Source: CAYMSF01 sp964542255
GTDB taxonomy: Bacteria > Verrucomicrobiota > Lentisphaeria > Victivallales > Victivallaceae
Length of the DNA stretch: 7,376 bases
Assembly (NCBI GenBank): GCA_964542255.1
Contig: CAZITV010000118.1
Span: 1 to 7,376, forward strand
Direction of reading: 5' to 3'
Positions 1-6,483 of the stretch are shown piece by piece. The stretch's first letter is position 1; the number at the start of each line of letters is the position of its first letter. The translations under genes were made by a program, and so were the position numbers. The notes under the pieces were generated by a model, which ran no database searches, was not told where the DNA came from, and saw only the letters and a list, made by a program, of their open reading frames with translations.

Positions 1-281
1 TGCTAATTATCAATAACTGTAGTTAAGATTTTGTTGAGTTGCTTGCGCCTCTAGCGTTAAATTTTTATTTAGGCCGTTTGTTTTTTTCTTGGACACCTAC
101 GGCTAACCGATTATGGCGTATGCCGGTCAATAGAAATTATTACCGACACGCGTTATGCAATTTTATTTTTATGGTGTAATGTATTAGATAACATGCAAAG
201 TAATACCAATTTGCTTTCATTGATGGACTGATCGCTTATTTTGGTATAAAAAACTATATAGATTTATAAGGATTTGCCGGA
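1..281. other. AT-rich leader without a gene, upstream of the URO-D-like pair
   Basis: No convincing coding region lies here. The stretch is AT-rich and reads as the regulatory leader of the gene starting at 282. It holds an imperfect inverted repeat (124-145: CGGT plus AATA on the left, TATT plus ACCG on the right, one-base bulge and five-base loop). That repeat could be an operator or a hairpin left from an upstream transcript. The ribosome binding site AAGGA (268-272) sits nine bases before the ATG. Confidence 0.5.
220..250 (+). promoter_or_regulatory. Possible extended -10 promoter for the URO-D-like operon
   Basis: TATAAA at 245-250 is preceded by TG at 242-243 with one base between, the arrangement of an extended -10 element. 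TTGATG at 220-225 resembles a -35 box, but the 19-base spacer is longer than the usual 17. Transcription would begin near 257, giving a leader of about 25 bases that keeps the AAGGA site. The prediction rests on pattern alone in AT-rich DNA, where such matches are frequent. Confidence 0.25.
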
Positions 282-1547
282 ATGTTTGAACAAGATCGTG
301 AAATATTGCGCAAATTGGCCAGCACGGTCAAAATCATCGCCGATAAACCCATTCAAAAAACCCGCCGGGAATTATGGCGAAATCTTAATTCGCTCAAGAT
401 GGTTCGCCCCATGGTCAACGTCAATAAATTCATGTGGTATTTTGAATTGTATCCGGAAAGCATCCTGGCGTGCCGCCACCCGGCGTGCCGTGCGGTCGAA
501 TTGGAATTACGGCAGCGGATTTTGCAGGATTATATCGGTGACGACACGGTGATTGAGCCATTTGTGGTTATTCGCGCACACTACGGCCAGCCTTATATCA
601 ACACGCCGGAAATGGGCGATCTGTATTATTGCAAAAATTCCTGGGGAGTGGAATTTAACCGCCATGATTCCGACGAAAAGGGTGGAGCATGGGCGTTTGA
701 GCCAACCATCAAAGAACTTGACGATTTCAAGAAAATGGTCAAACCCAAACACGTAATTGATGAAAAAACTACGGCAGAACATTTGGATATCACCAACAGT
801 TTTATTGGTGACATTTTGCCCGTCGTGGTTGACCGCGGGCCAATGATCCGCAATTACGGCGGCAGTATTCTGCATGACTTATGTCAGCTGCGCGGATACG
901 ATAATATCTTTTATGATATGATAGAAAACCCGCAGTGGCTGCATGAAGTGCTGGCGTTTATGACTACCGGTGTCCATGACCTGCATGAGGCATGCGAACG
1001 CGCCGGTGATTTAAAAATCAGTAATACTTTTAACCAGACGATGACCTATTGTGAGGATTTGGCAGATCCGACCGCAAGCAATGCGGCGGTAACCCGCAAA
1101 GAGCTCTGGCACTTTTTCGAAGGACAGGAATTTGACTGCGTTTCACCGGAAATGAGCGAAGAATTTTGTTTCCATTATCATAAAATTCTTGCCAAAGAAT
1201 ATGGTTTAATTGCTTACGGCTGCTGCGAAAATCTAACCCATAAAATTAGCCTGCTCCGGCAATTTTCCAATCTGCGCATTATCGCGGTCGCACCTTGGGC
1301 AGATGTGCGGCAGTGCGCCGAGCAAATCGGACCGGATTACGTGATGTCCTGGCGGCCCAATCCGGCCAACACCATTTGCACCGGATTTAACCGTACCAAT
1401 TTAAAGAAGTTGCTGGCTATCGCGAAAGACGGAATGCGCGGCTGCAATTTTGAGATTAACTTAAAAGATGTCAAAACCATCCAAGGTGATTTAAATAATC
1501 TGAAGCAATGGGTGGATATGGCGATGGACTTCGTCCAGTCGTATTAA
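282..1547 (+). CDS. Divergent uroporphyrinogen decarboxylase-like (URO-D superfamily) protein
   Basis: 421-residue cytoplasmic protein with no signal peptide or membrane segment. The C-terminal half carries what I recognise as the signature of a URO-D/methyltransferase-like branch common in Lentisphaerota and Planctomycetes: HYH near 298-300, GCCE at 313-316, APWADVRQCAEQ at 337-348 and MSWRPNPA at 355-362. The HemE N-terminal substrate motif is absent and no heme genes are nearby, so true uroporphyrinogen decarboxylase activity is unlikely. By family logic the TIM barrel would bind a methyl donor or corrinoid-linked substrate. Cys314, Cys315 and Cys345 are possible metal ligands, but that is inference. 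The start is chosen because AAGGA lies nine bases upstream. The stop is followed after 66 AT-rich bases by a second URO-D-like gene, with no terminator between, suggesting co-transcription. Family assignment is fairly sure; substrate is unknown. Confidence 0.85.
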   Translation: MFEQDREILRKLASTVKIIADKPIQKTRRELWRNLNSLKMVRPMVNVNKFMWYFELYPESILACRHPACRAVELELRQRILQDYIGDDTVIEPFVVIRAHYGQPYINTPEMGDLYYCKNSWGVEFNRHDSDEKGGAWAFEPTIKELDDFKKMVKPKHVIDEKTTAEHLDITNSFIGDILPVVVDRGPMIRNYGGSILHDLCQLRGYDNIFYDMIENPQWLHEVLAFMTTGVHDLHEACERAGDLKISNTFNQTMTYCEDLADPTASNAAVTRKELWHFFEGQEFDCVSPEMSEEFCFHYHKILAKEYGLIAYGCCENLTHKISLLRQFSNLRIIAVAPWADVRQCAEQIGPDYVMSWRPNPANTICTGFNRTNLKKLLAIAKDGMRGCNFEINLKDVKTIQGDLNNLKQWVDMAMDFVQSY

Positions 1548-1613
1548 AGAGCGATAAATCCACTCAATTAAATCAATACCACAATAATAACTAATAATAA
1601 ATAAAGATTAAAT

Positions 1614-2705
1614 ATGACACGCGCTGAAGAATATAAAAATTTCGTAAAACACGGCATACGCCCGGAAAAACGACTCGTCTGCGCCAATTTCGGTCAGGAT
1701 TGGGTAAAATCAGCCTTCAATAAAACCACCGTTGATGTCGGGGATTACCTCGAGGCAGTCCGCGTTACTGAGGTGGATAACTTCTTCTATCTGACCACCG
1801 ACTTTGGAAAGCATAACCCCAAAGTGCTGTGGCACGAAACCAAACGCGAGCAACATTCTGATGGATACATCGTTACCGAAACCATTGATACACCATTCGG
1901 CGAGCTGCGCCGAGTTCGCGAGATGCGCCACGGTTTCGACCCGTGGACGATGGAACCCGCGGTGCAGACTCCCGATGATTTTCCTAAAGTTATCTGGTAC
2001 GCCGAAGAAGTGGCAAAATGCGCACAGGCGTTAAAAAGTGATTGGTCACATGAAATTAGCATCATCAATGGCGAAATTATCGCAGCAGTACCGCTGCTGC
2101 TGCCGATTGAAATGTATTGGATGGTCTCTTACTCTGACCAATGTATGATTTACCTGGATTATCCGGATGAATGCACAAAAGTGCTGGAGGCAATTCTGGA
2201 GTCAAATAAAATTTTAGCGAAAGCCGCATTGGAAGCCGGCAGCGACATGATTGTAATGGGGTCAGCAGGGTTTGAACTTTTTTCACCAACAGTTTTTCGC
2301 GAAGCTGTAGTTCCATACGCCAAGGCTATTTGCAGTTTTGTCCGGGAGCAGAACGGTATCAGTTTTTATCACATGTGCGGGCACTCGCTTGAGGTAGCCC
2401 GGCAGGGGCTGCTCAATGATATCCACATGGATGTTTTTGAAACTTTCTCACCGCCGCCTTGCGGTGTTGTCAAAGACCTCGCCGAGGCTAGAAGCTTTTT
2501 GAATCCGGAAATTTGTTCTTCCGGTAACCTGCCGGTGGAGACCCTGTTAAACGGCGATATTGAGGAAATAACGCGCCAGGGTCATTACCTGGCGGATATA
2601 TCCAAAAATTGGAAACATATTATTGGCATCGCCGATACAGTGATGTCCGGAACTAAGGTCGAAAGCATTCGTGCTTTTGCTCAAAGCGTAAGAAGCCGAA
2701 GTTAA
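1614..2705 (+). CDS. URO-D family protein, probable corrinoid-type methyltransferase-like enzyme
   Basis: 363-residue soluble protein, close to the usual length of URO-D (PF01208) proteins such as MtaA, MtbA and CmuA-like methyltransferases. Visible marks are HMCGH at 253-257 (the H-x-C zinc pair, His253 and Cys255), Cys301 in the ICSSGNLPVETLLNG stretch (300-314) as the likely third ligand, and a central Asp/Gly-rich segment with DMIVMGSAGF at 211-220. In characterised relatives the zinc activates a thiol such as coenzyme M or a corrinoid for methyl transfer. No corrinoid protein or activase is in the window, so partner and substrate cannot be named. The first HemE motif is missing. The ribosome site before the ATG is weak (AAAG in A-rich sequence), consistent with an internal gene of an operon led by the 282 gene. 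Confidence 0.87.
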   Translation: MTRAEEYKNFVKHGIRPEKRLVCANFGQDWVKSAFNKTTVDVGDYLEAVRVTEVDNFFYLTTDFGKHNPKVLWHETKREQHSDGYIVTETIDTPFGELRRVREMRHGFDPWTMEPAVQTPDDFPKVIWYAEEVAKCAQALKSDWSHEISIINGEIIAAVPLLLPIEMYWMVSYSDQCMIYLDYPDECTKVLEAILESNKILAKAALEAGSDMIVMGSAGFELFSPTVFREAVVPYAKAICSFVREQNGISFYHMCGHSLEVARQGLLNDIHMDVFETFSPPPCGVVKDLAEARSFLNPEICSSGNLPVETLLNGDIEEITRQGHYLADISKNWKHIIGIADTVMSGTKVESIRAFAQSVRSRS

Positions 2706-2727
2706 TAATAAAAAATTGTTTTTATTA
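2706..2727 (+). terminator. Weak AT-only hairpin after the URO-D-like pair
   Basis: Immediately after the TAA, a nine-pair stem (TAATAAAAA at 2706-2714, TTTTTATTA at 2719-2727) encloses a four-base loop. It has a T-rich right arm but no G-C pairs, so it would be a poor intrinsic terminator. It is offered as the only candidate end signal for the operon. Confidence 0.2.
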
Positions 2728-2757
2728 ATCTGTTCTATAACATAAAATGGAACGAAA

Positions 2758-2844
2758 ATGAAGCAGTTAGAGGTTTGGGCAGCGTTAATGATGTCGTCCG
2801 GGAAACTTGCCGGCAGTGGTTTTAAATGCGAGGTATCGTCGTGA
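2758..2844 (+). CDS. Possible 28-residue small open reading frame
   Basis: This frame encodes a 28-residue peptide beginning MKQLEVWAALMM and ending FKCEVSS. It lies in the 218-bp gap between the URO-D-like gene and the CBM9-like gene. A four-codon reading frame at 2747 (MERK) ends in a TGA that overlaps its ATG. No good Shine-Dalgarno site is present, and I recognise no homologue. A five-pair hairpin (GTATC/GATAC, 2833-2847) overlaps its end. It may be chance, a remnant, or part of the untranslated leader of the next gene. The antisense frame crossing here has no supporting features. Confidence 0.13.
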   Translation: MKQLEVWAALMMSSGKLAGSGFKCEVSS

Positions 2845-2923
2845 TACTCGTCAATAGTATCAAATTTTAAGTTACTCCGTAAACTCAATCGATAAATAAA
2901 TTATTCCCCACAAGGAGAAGAAG

Positions 2924-3694
2924 ATGAACTACAAAATTTTGGCCGCCGTCACCGCGTCGCTGTTAACGCTCACCGCCATCACCGCCGATGACAATGTCTC
3001 CAATGATGTCATTGCCAAATATACTGCCGAACCCATCAAAATTGACGGCAAAATGAACGAAAAAGCCTGGGCAGCCGCACCGGCATACGACCTCGTGCTC
3101 CCGCTAAAATCATTCTCCACCTTGCCCGAAAGTCAGCAAAAACACCTCGGCAGTAAACTCCAGGAAAAAGGCTCCGTAAAAGTGTTGTGGGACGAAAACT
3201 ACATTTACGTCGCCGCCGAATTTGAAGATTCCGACGTGATGAATGAAGGGAAAGAAGACCAATCCCATTTCTATTCTACAGGTGATTTGATTGAAGTTTT
3301 TCTCAAACCCGCCGGTGAAAACTACTACTGGGAAATTTACGGCACACCCAATAATAAGAAGACCTGGTATTTCTTCCCTAGCCGCGGCCGCATCGTCTTC
3401 CCCGCCTGCGCCAGCTACCTGCCCAAGGATTTGAGCGTTGCCACATCCGTTGATGGAACCTTGAATAATTGGCGCGATAAAGATAAAGGCTGCATCATCG
3501 AACTTGCCATTCCCATCAAAGAACTAACCGCATACGGCGCAAAATTAGATAATTCAGCCAACTGGACAGTAATGTTCGGACGATATAACTATTCAGCGTA
3601 TCTCAATAAAATTGAACTTACCGCTTATCCTTTGCTCTCCAACGTCAACTTCCATATCTGCGAAGAATACGCCAAACTGCGGTTCGAAAAATAA
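2924..3694 (+). CDS. Secreted CBM9-like (DOMON-fold) carbohydrate-binding protein
   Basis: 256 residues. Residues 1-21 form a Sec signal peptide: Lys4, a hydrophobic stretch to Ala18, and probable cleavage after Ala21 before DDN. The mature protein reads as one family-9 carbohydrate-binding-like beta-sandwich, starting with EPIKIDGKMNEKAW (36-49). It continues through VKVLWDENYIYVAAEFED (85-102), DLIEVFLKP (121-129), YYWEIYGTP (134-142), CIIELAIPIKEL (190-201) and WTVMFGRYNYS (214-224). Such domains bind sugars, alone or attached to glycosidases; here no catalytic domain is attached, so a binding or surface role is inferred. The start is well fixed by AAGGAG at 2912-2917, six bases before the ATG. 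The 218-bp gap upstream and strong own ribosome site suggest its own promoter. The URO-D-like genes upstream are on the same strand but a functional link is not shown. Confidence 0.85.
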   Translation: MNYKILAAVTASLLTLTAITADDNVSNDVIAKYTAEPIKIDGKMNEKAWAAAPAYDLVLPLKSFSTLPESQQKHLGSKLQEKGSVKVLWDENYIYVAAEFEDSDVMNEGKEDQSHFYSTGDLIEVFLKPAGENYYWEIYGTPNNKKTWYFFPSRGRIVFPACASYLPKDLSVATSVDGTLNNWRDKDKGCIIELAIPIKELTAYGAKLDNSANWTVMFGRYNYSAYLNKIELTAYPLLSNVNFHICEEYAKLRFEK

Positions 3695-3701
3695 AACTCA
3701 A

Positions 3702-3764
3702 CCGGCGGTACGCTGTTGCCGCCGGGCTGCTCCGTACGACGGAGTGCGCTATCCCGCTACGCGG
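3702..3764 (+). repeat. Three consecutive GC-rich hairpins downstream of the CBM9-like gene
   Basis: Three hairpins follow the stop codon within eight bases. CCGGCGG (3702-3708) pairs with CCGCCGG (3719-3725); CTCCGT (3730-3735) pairs with ACGGAG (3739-3744) around a three-base loop; CCGC (3754-3757) pairs with GCGG (3761-3764). There is no T-run, so a classical intrinsic terminator is not supported. The serial arrangement resembles REP-type palindromic units, which can protect or attenuate a 3' end. Whether the unit recurs in the genome cannot be seen from one copy. Confidence 0.5.
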
Positions 3765-3798
3765 TGTCAGCCATGTCCGACAAAACACGGTTGACACA

Positions 3799-4028
3799 GA
3801 GGTCAACCCCATAGCTATCAAGCTAAGGAAAAATGAACTCATATCAACTCCCAATATCCAAACCGTGAATGACCGGATAAAACCTTGGAACACGGTTGTG
3901 ACGGAGCACAAACCTCCAGTAATACCAGTTTCAGACTTATAGCTCCAGGCTGTTCCCCTTGGATATTGGATATTCCGTGTTGGTTATTGGATATTCGATC
4001 CTTAGCTTGATAGCTACGAGGTCACCCC
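3799..4028. mobile_element. MITE-like non-coding element with terminal inverted and flanking direct repeats
   Basis: TAGCTATCAAGCTAAGGA at 3812-3829 is repeated as its exact reverse complement at 3999-4016, an 18/18 match. Immediately outside, each one base away, lie GAGGTCAACCCC (3799-3810) and GAGGTCACCCC (4018-4028) in direct orientation, differing by one A. This is the layout of a miniature inverted-repeat element of about 205 bp with a target duplication, though 11-12 bp is long for many families. The inside has no gene of any size. It contains a second nested inverted pair (CCAATATCCAA 3851-3861 with TTGGATATTGG 3959-3969) and AACACGG (3889-3895) with CCGTGTT (3975-3981), so the whole unit could fold as a long imperfect hairpin. 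An alternative is a structured RNA or folded intergenic repeat that does not move. Confidence 0.5.
3964..3996. repeat. 12-bp direct repeat TATTGGATATTC, two copies
   Basis: TATTGGATATTC occurs at 3964-3975 and 3985-3996, with starts 21 bp apart, just inside the right terminal inverted repeat of the MITE-like unit. The first copy overlaps the right arm of the nested inverted pair. From memory, TTGGATATTGGATATTC-type strings recur around four-helix-bundle genes and in intergenic repeats of several bacterial groups; that is recollection, not a search result. Confidence 0.55.
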
Positions 4029-4189
4029 TCCAAGGTTGGCGATGTGACGGCGGTGCTGCGTCGGCGCCTGTCTGTTGTGCCTGATAGAGATCTTATAGGT
4101 CGGACTCTCGATCGCCGCTGCCACCGTGCCACCGGGTCGGACAAGTCGGATACCGCCAAATTGGCTGGCCCCTCACTTCCGCCCCATCA
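4029..4189. repeat. GC-rich gene-free tract with short tandem repeats
   Basis: No gene is supported here. It contains TGCCACCG twice in perfect tandem (4119-4134). GTCGGAC appears at 4099-4105 and 4136-4142, followed by GTCGGAT at 4145-4151; the last two are spaced exactly 9 bp. A near-perfect palindrome GCCAAATTGGC lies at 4155-4165. GTCAC (4021-4025) and GTGAC (4044-4048) form another short inverted pair. The tract separates two converging transcripts, yet I see no hairpin with a T-run on either strand to end them. Confidence 0.45.
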
Positions 4190-5662
4190 TTAGACAGGGC
4201 AGGGTAATTCGGTAAGTCGTTTGAGTCCGGTGCGGTCCAGGGTGATGCGGAACTTCCGGTATTCAATCTCAGCGCCGTGTGCGTATTTGAGCACCATATT
4301 GATTTGATAGACGTTATTACCTCTGACCATTTTAAGGCTGCTGCTGCCTTCAGGAATTGGCAGCAGTTTCTCGGCGTCGTCCATTTTGTCAAGATAATGG
4401 CGTATGTTGAACCGGACAATATCATTGAGTCCATCCACCTGAAAATCTGTCAACAGGCTGGAGCAGTTGCACGGCAGAATTTTTATGGTTTTTTTGTAGT
4501 TAATGACATTTTCGCCGAGGAAACCGTTTTCCAGTTCAGAAAAATAATTTTTATTTCTAATTCTGACGATTTCCGGCGGCAGGTTGTTTTCTTTGACGAA
4601 TACAAACGATTCGCGGCAATAACCAATTTTGGTCAGATTGGTCATAAGAATAGTTTTGTAATCATAGAAAAAATGGCGGGCTGATTCCAGCAGAAAAAGT
4701 TTGGATAACTCTTTAATGCGGTCCTTGAAAATGTAGCTGATAACTAAAATAATAAAAATTGATATCGTTAAATCCGCAAATACCTGCCGCGACAAAAAAA
4801 CCATACCAGTGGCAAACGCCATGGACAACCCTGCCGCAATCCCCATTAACAATTGTTCAAACCAGCGTCCCTCAAGATGGGTGTGTGTCTTGAGCAGCAG
4901 AATACTCCCCATAATCTTTTTTAATGTCCGCATTCGGTAAATAACCTCTTCGTTGCTGTTATTTTCCCGGACAATTGACGGGTAATTGCGGCTGAGGCGG
5001 TAGGTGATTTCCGCATTGATTGCGGTCAGTGCCGCGGCGCAGACCAACTCCTGCTCGGCAGAATCGCGCTTGACGCACTGCATCAGCGAAAATAATGATT
5101 TTTCTACCAGCATCGAGATATACTCATCGGCAAAATTGAACAGTGTGAGCGGCGTGCCGGACGCTGAGGGTGTTTCCAGCAGCGGGCGCAGTTTACGGAA
5201 TTCCGCGATAATTTTTAGCGTATGTTTAATGTACTCATTGGCGGCGGTAAGTTTTGTTTCTTCTGATTGCTGCTGCTCGACATAAACTTCTTCATCGCGC
5301 AAAGCGCTTTTCAGAATAGAGCACAGCATTTTTAGATGATATGTGTAATCGGTATCGGGTCGGGTATTAAGCTCCAGCATCTTCGTAACTGTAAGCTTGA
5401 GCTGTGCTACCGGCCCATCCGGTTTATTGATGGAGGCGAGTTGAAAAACTGGAGTTTTAAACCGGATATATTTTTGAATGTCGTTATAAAATTCCCGCTT
5501 CCCGTAAGTATCCTGGTTTACCCCCAAATTATTGGGGATAAAAATGTAGGTTTCGGTAATGTAGTCAAGTTCAGCGCTGGTACGGTCAAAAGGGTAAGTG
5601 TATTTCAGTTCAAACTGAAATTTGTCATGGATGCTGATCTGTTCATGCAGATTACGTTCCAT
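4190..5662 (-). CDS. Uncharacterised protein with two predicted transmembrane segments
   Basis: 490 residues, no signal peptide. The N-terminal 260 residues are mostly soluble, opening with MERNLHEQIS and FELKYTYPF, then YIFIPNNLGVN (39-49), KREFYNDIQKYIRFKTPVF (55-73) and charged, probably helical stretches. Two hydrophobic segments follow, about 270-290 (LLMGIAAGLSMAFATGMVFL) and 297-312 (DLTISIFIILVISYIF), forming a hairpin with a very short loop (SRQVFA). The C-terminal part (313-490) is again soluble, so both domains should face the same side, probably the cytoplasm. It includes Cys398 and Cys400 in LPCNC. No catalytic motif is visible. I recall similar unnamed proteins of 450-500 residues with the same opening in diverse bacteria, but no function. 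The start is set by GGGAG six bases upstream. It lies 40 bases behind the small exported protein gene, likely as one transcript. Confidence 0.8.
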   Translation of the reverse strand: MERNLHEQISIHDKFQFELKYTYPFDRTSAELDYITETYIFIPNNLGVNQDTYGKREFYNDIQKYIRFKTPVFQLASINKPDGPVAQLKLTVTKMLELNTRPDTDYTYHLKMLCSILKSALRDEEVYVEQQQSEETKLTAANEYIKHTLKIIAEFRKLRPLLETPSASGTPLTLFNFADEYISMLVEKSLFSLMQCVKRDSAEQELVCAAALTAINAEITYRLSRNYPSIVRENNSNEEVIYRMRTLKKIMGSILLLKTHTHLEGRWFEQLLMGIAAGLSMAFATGMVFLSRQVFADLTISIFIILVISYIFKDRIKELSKLFLLESARHFFYDYKTILMTNLTKIGYCRESFVFVKENNLPPEIVRIRNKNYFSELENGFLGENVINYKKTIKILPCNCSSLLTDFQVDGLNDIVRFNIRHYLDKMDDAEKLLPIPEGSSSLKMVRGNNVYQINMVLKYAHGAEIEYRKFRITLDRTGLKRLTELPCPV

Positions 5663-5702
5663 CCGGCACTCCCGTTTGCGGCAGTCAGCGCATAATTACC
5701 TA

Positions 5703-6260
5703 TCAGATGCCAATCGGAGAATCAACCGCTTTAATGCTGAATTTGACTGTAACCGGCTGATCCTGAGTTACGGTCAAATCTTGTTTCACCGGCAGATTGT
5801 ATTTGACCCGGATATAATTTTTCCCGGTTTGCGCGTCCGGAACTTCTTTGATCATATTGGTAATATTGCCGCTCCAGCCATTGAATTCACCGTTTTCGCT
5901 GAGTTCTTCAAAGTCAGGATTTTTCAGCGCGGCTCCGCTAACTTTGACATTATCATAACCTACCCAAACCGGATTGTCATCAGTGCCGGCATTCGGCCCG
6001 CGCAGGCAAAACTGCACAATGCCACTCTGGCTCGGCGTGAAGGTAAATTCGTAATCTGTCCAATCTTTGGTAACTTTGCCGCCGCTGCATACCAGCGCGT
6101 ATTGCGAGTCATTGCTCAGTTTAACGCCGGCGGGAACGATGCCGGGTTTTAACTCAATTTTATTCTTGTCACCGTTAATCTCTACTTGAATTTGCGCACT
6201 TTGCGCCATTACTCCAAGAGCCAACAACGTTACCACCATTGCCGCCAATGCCTTTAACAT
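5703..6260 (-). CDS. Small exported protein, predicted beta-sandwich, function unknown
   Basis: 185 residues. A signal peptide is clear: Lys3, hydrophobic 4-18, and an AxA-like site VMA at 17-19 with Gln20 next. The mature part is rich in alternating polar/hydrophobic strands. It includes WTDYEFTFTPSQSGIVQFCLRG (67-88), VWVGYDNVKVSG (98-109) and NPDFEELSENGEFNGWSG (114-131). The last resembles the 'NPDFE...GW' strand pattern seen in galactose-binding-like carbohydrate-associated domains, so a jelly-roll fold is inferred without firm family assignment. Cys58 and Cys85 could pair outside the cell. GGAAGGA just before the ATG supports the start. It heads a probable two-gene unit with the two-TM protein 40 bases downstream. 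The protein ends without an anchor or sorting signal. A role in binding polysaccharide or in the envelope is possible but not demonstrated. Confidence 0.78.
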   Translation of the reverse strand: MLKALAAMVVTLLALGVMAQSAQIQVEINGDKNKIELKPGIVPAGVKLSNDSQYALVCSGGKVTKDWTDYEFTFTPSQSGIVQFCLRGPNAGTDDNPVWVGYDNVKVSGAALKNPDFEELSENGEFNGWSGNITNMIKEVPDAQTGKNYIRVKYNLPVKQDLTVTQDQPVTVKFSIKAVDSPIGI

Positions 6261-6273
6261 AATGTCCTTCCTA

Positions 6274-6290
6274 TCAGGGCAATGCCCTAT
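6274..6290 (-). promoter_or_regulatory. 5'-leader hairpin before the exported-protein gene
   Basis: AGGGC (6276-6280) and GCCCT (6284-6288) form a five-pair, G-C rich stem around a three-base loop. It sits directly upstream of the Shine-Dalgarno sequence of the gene starting at 6260. It may stabilise the leader or tune translation; an operator is an alternative. Confidence 0.3.
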
Positions 6291-6331
6291 GATGTTAATC
6301 TTTATTAATGCCGTCCAAGAATGCTAGCTAT

Positions 6332-6359
6332 AAAATAAATATATTTCAGCAATCTTCAA
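6332..6359 (-). promoter_or_regulatory. Possible promoter of the exported-protein/two-TM unit
   Basis: On the minus strand TTGAAG (6354-6359) and TATTTT (6332-6337) are separated by 16 bases in a very AT-rich segment, followed by the palindrome GCTAGC (6323-6328). Transcription would begin roughly 65 bases before the ATG at 6260. Both boxes are imperfect, so this is a weak call. Confidence 0.22.
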
Positions 6360-6480
6360 GCCGCATTCTCAAACTATCCGAAAGATTGGTTAAGATTTCG
6401 TAACGCCGCAGTATCAGCGCCAATCCTGGGATGATCCTCAAAGTGCGGCATACAAGCATATTTTGAGTGACATCGGTCAT
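6346..6480 (-). CDS. Possible 44-residue reading frame or decayed gene remnant
   Basis: The frame begins three bases after the stop of the four-helix/suffix gene and encodes 44 residues starting MTDVTQNMLVCRTLR. It contains an RIIPGLALILRRYE stretch and ends LRMRLEDC. No ribosome binding site is visible and I do not recognise the peptide. The same DNA in another minus frame reads MPHFEDHPRIGADTAALRN before a stop, so the segment may be a remnant rather than a gene. It overlaps the proposed promoter region. Confidence 0.12.
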   Translation of the reverse strand: MTDVTQNMLVCRTLRIIPGLALILRRYEILTNLSDSLRMRLEDC

Positions 6481-6483
6481 AAA

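Noticed and set aside
113..122. Ten-base string ATGGCGTATG shared with a site near 4396
   Set aside because: The flanks do not match and the second copy is inside a coding region; this is expected by chance.
282..2705. Heme-biosynthetic uroporphyrinogen decarboxylase (hemE)
   Set aside because: Both proteins lack the N-terminal substrate-binding motif of HemE and no other heme genes are near.
2547..2888. Minus-strand 113-codon frame overlapping the end of the second URO-D-like gene
   Set aside because: It lies largely antisense to a well-supported gene, has no ribosome site and shows no recognisable domain.
4093..4684. Open frames on both strands over the end of the two-TM gene (minus 4093-4434, plus 4277-4684)
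   Set aside because: Both are other-frame shadows of the 490-residue gene with no family signature or start signal.
5004..6152. Several plus-strand frames (5004-5285, 5336-5695, 5622-6152)
   Set aside because: They are antisense to the two-TM and exported-protein genes, whose signal peptide, hydrophobic segments and ribosome sites are clear.
6360..6449. Six-base inverted pair GCCGCA / TGCGGC, with CGAAA / TTTCG between
   Set aside because: Short stems with long loops in a 200-bp gap; not distinguishable from background.
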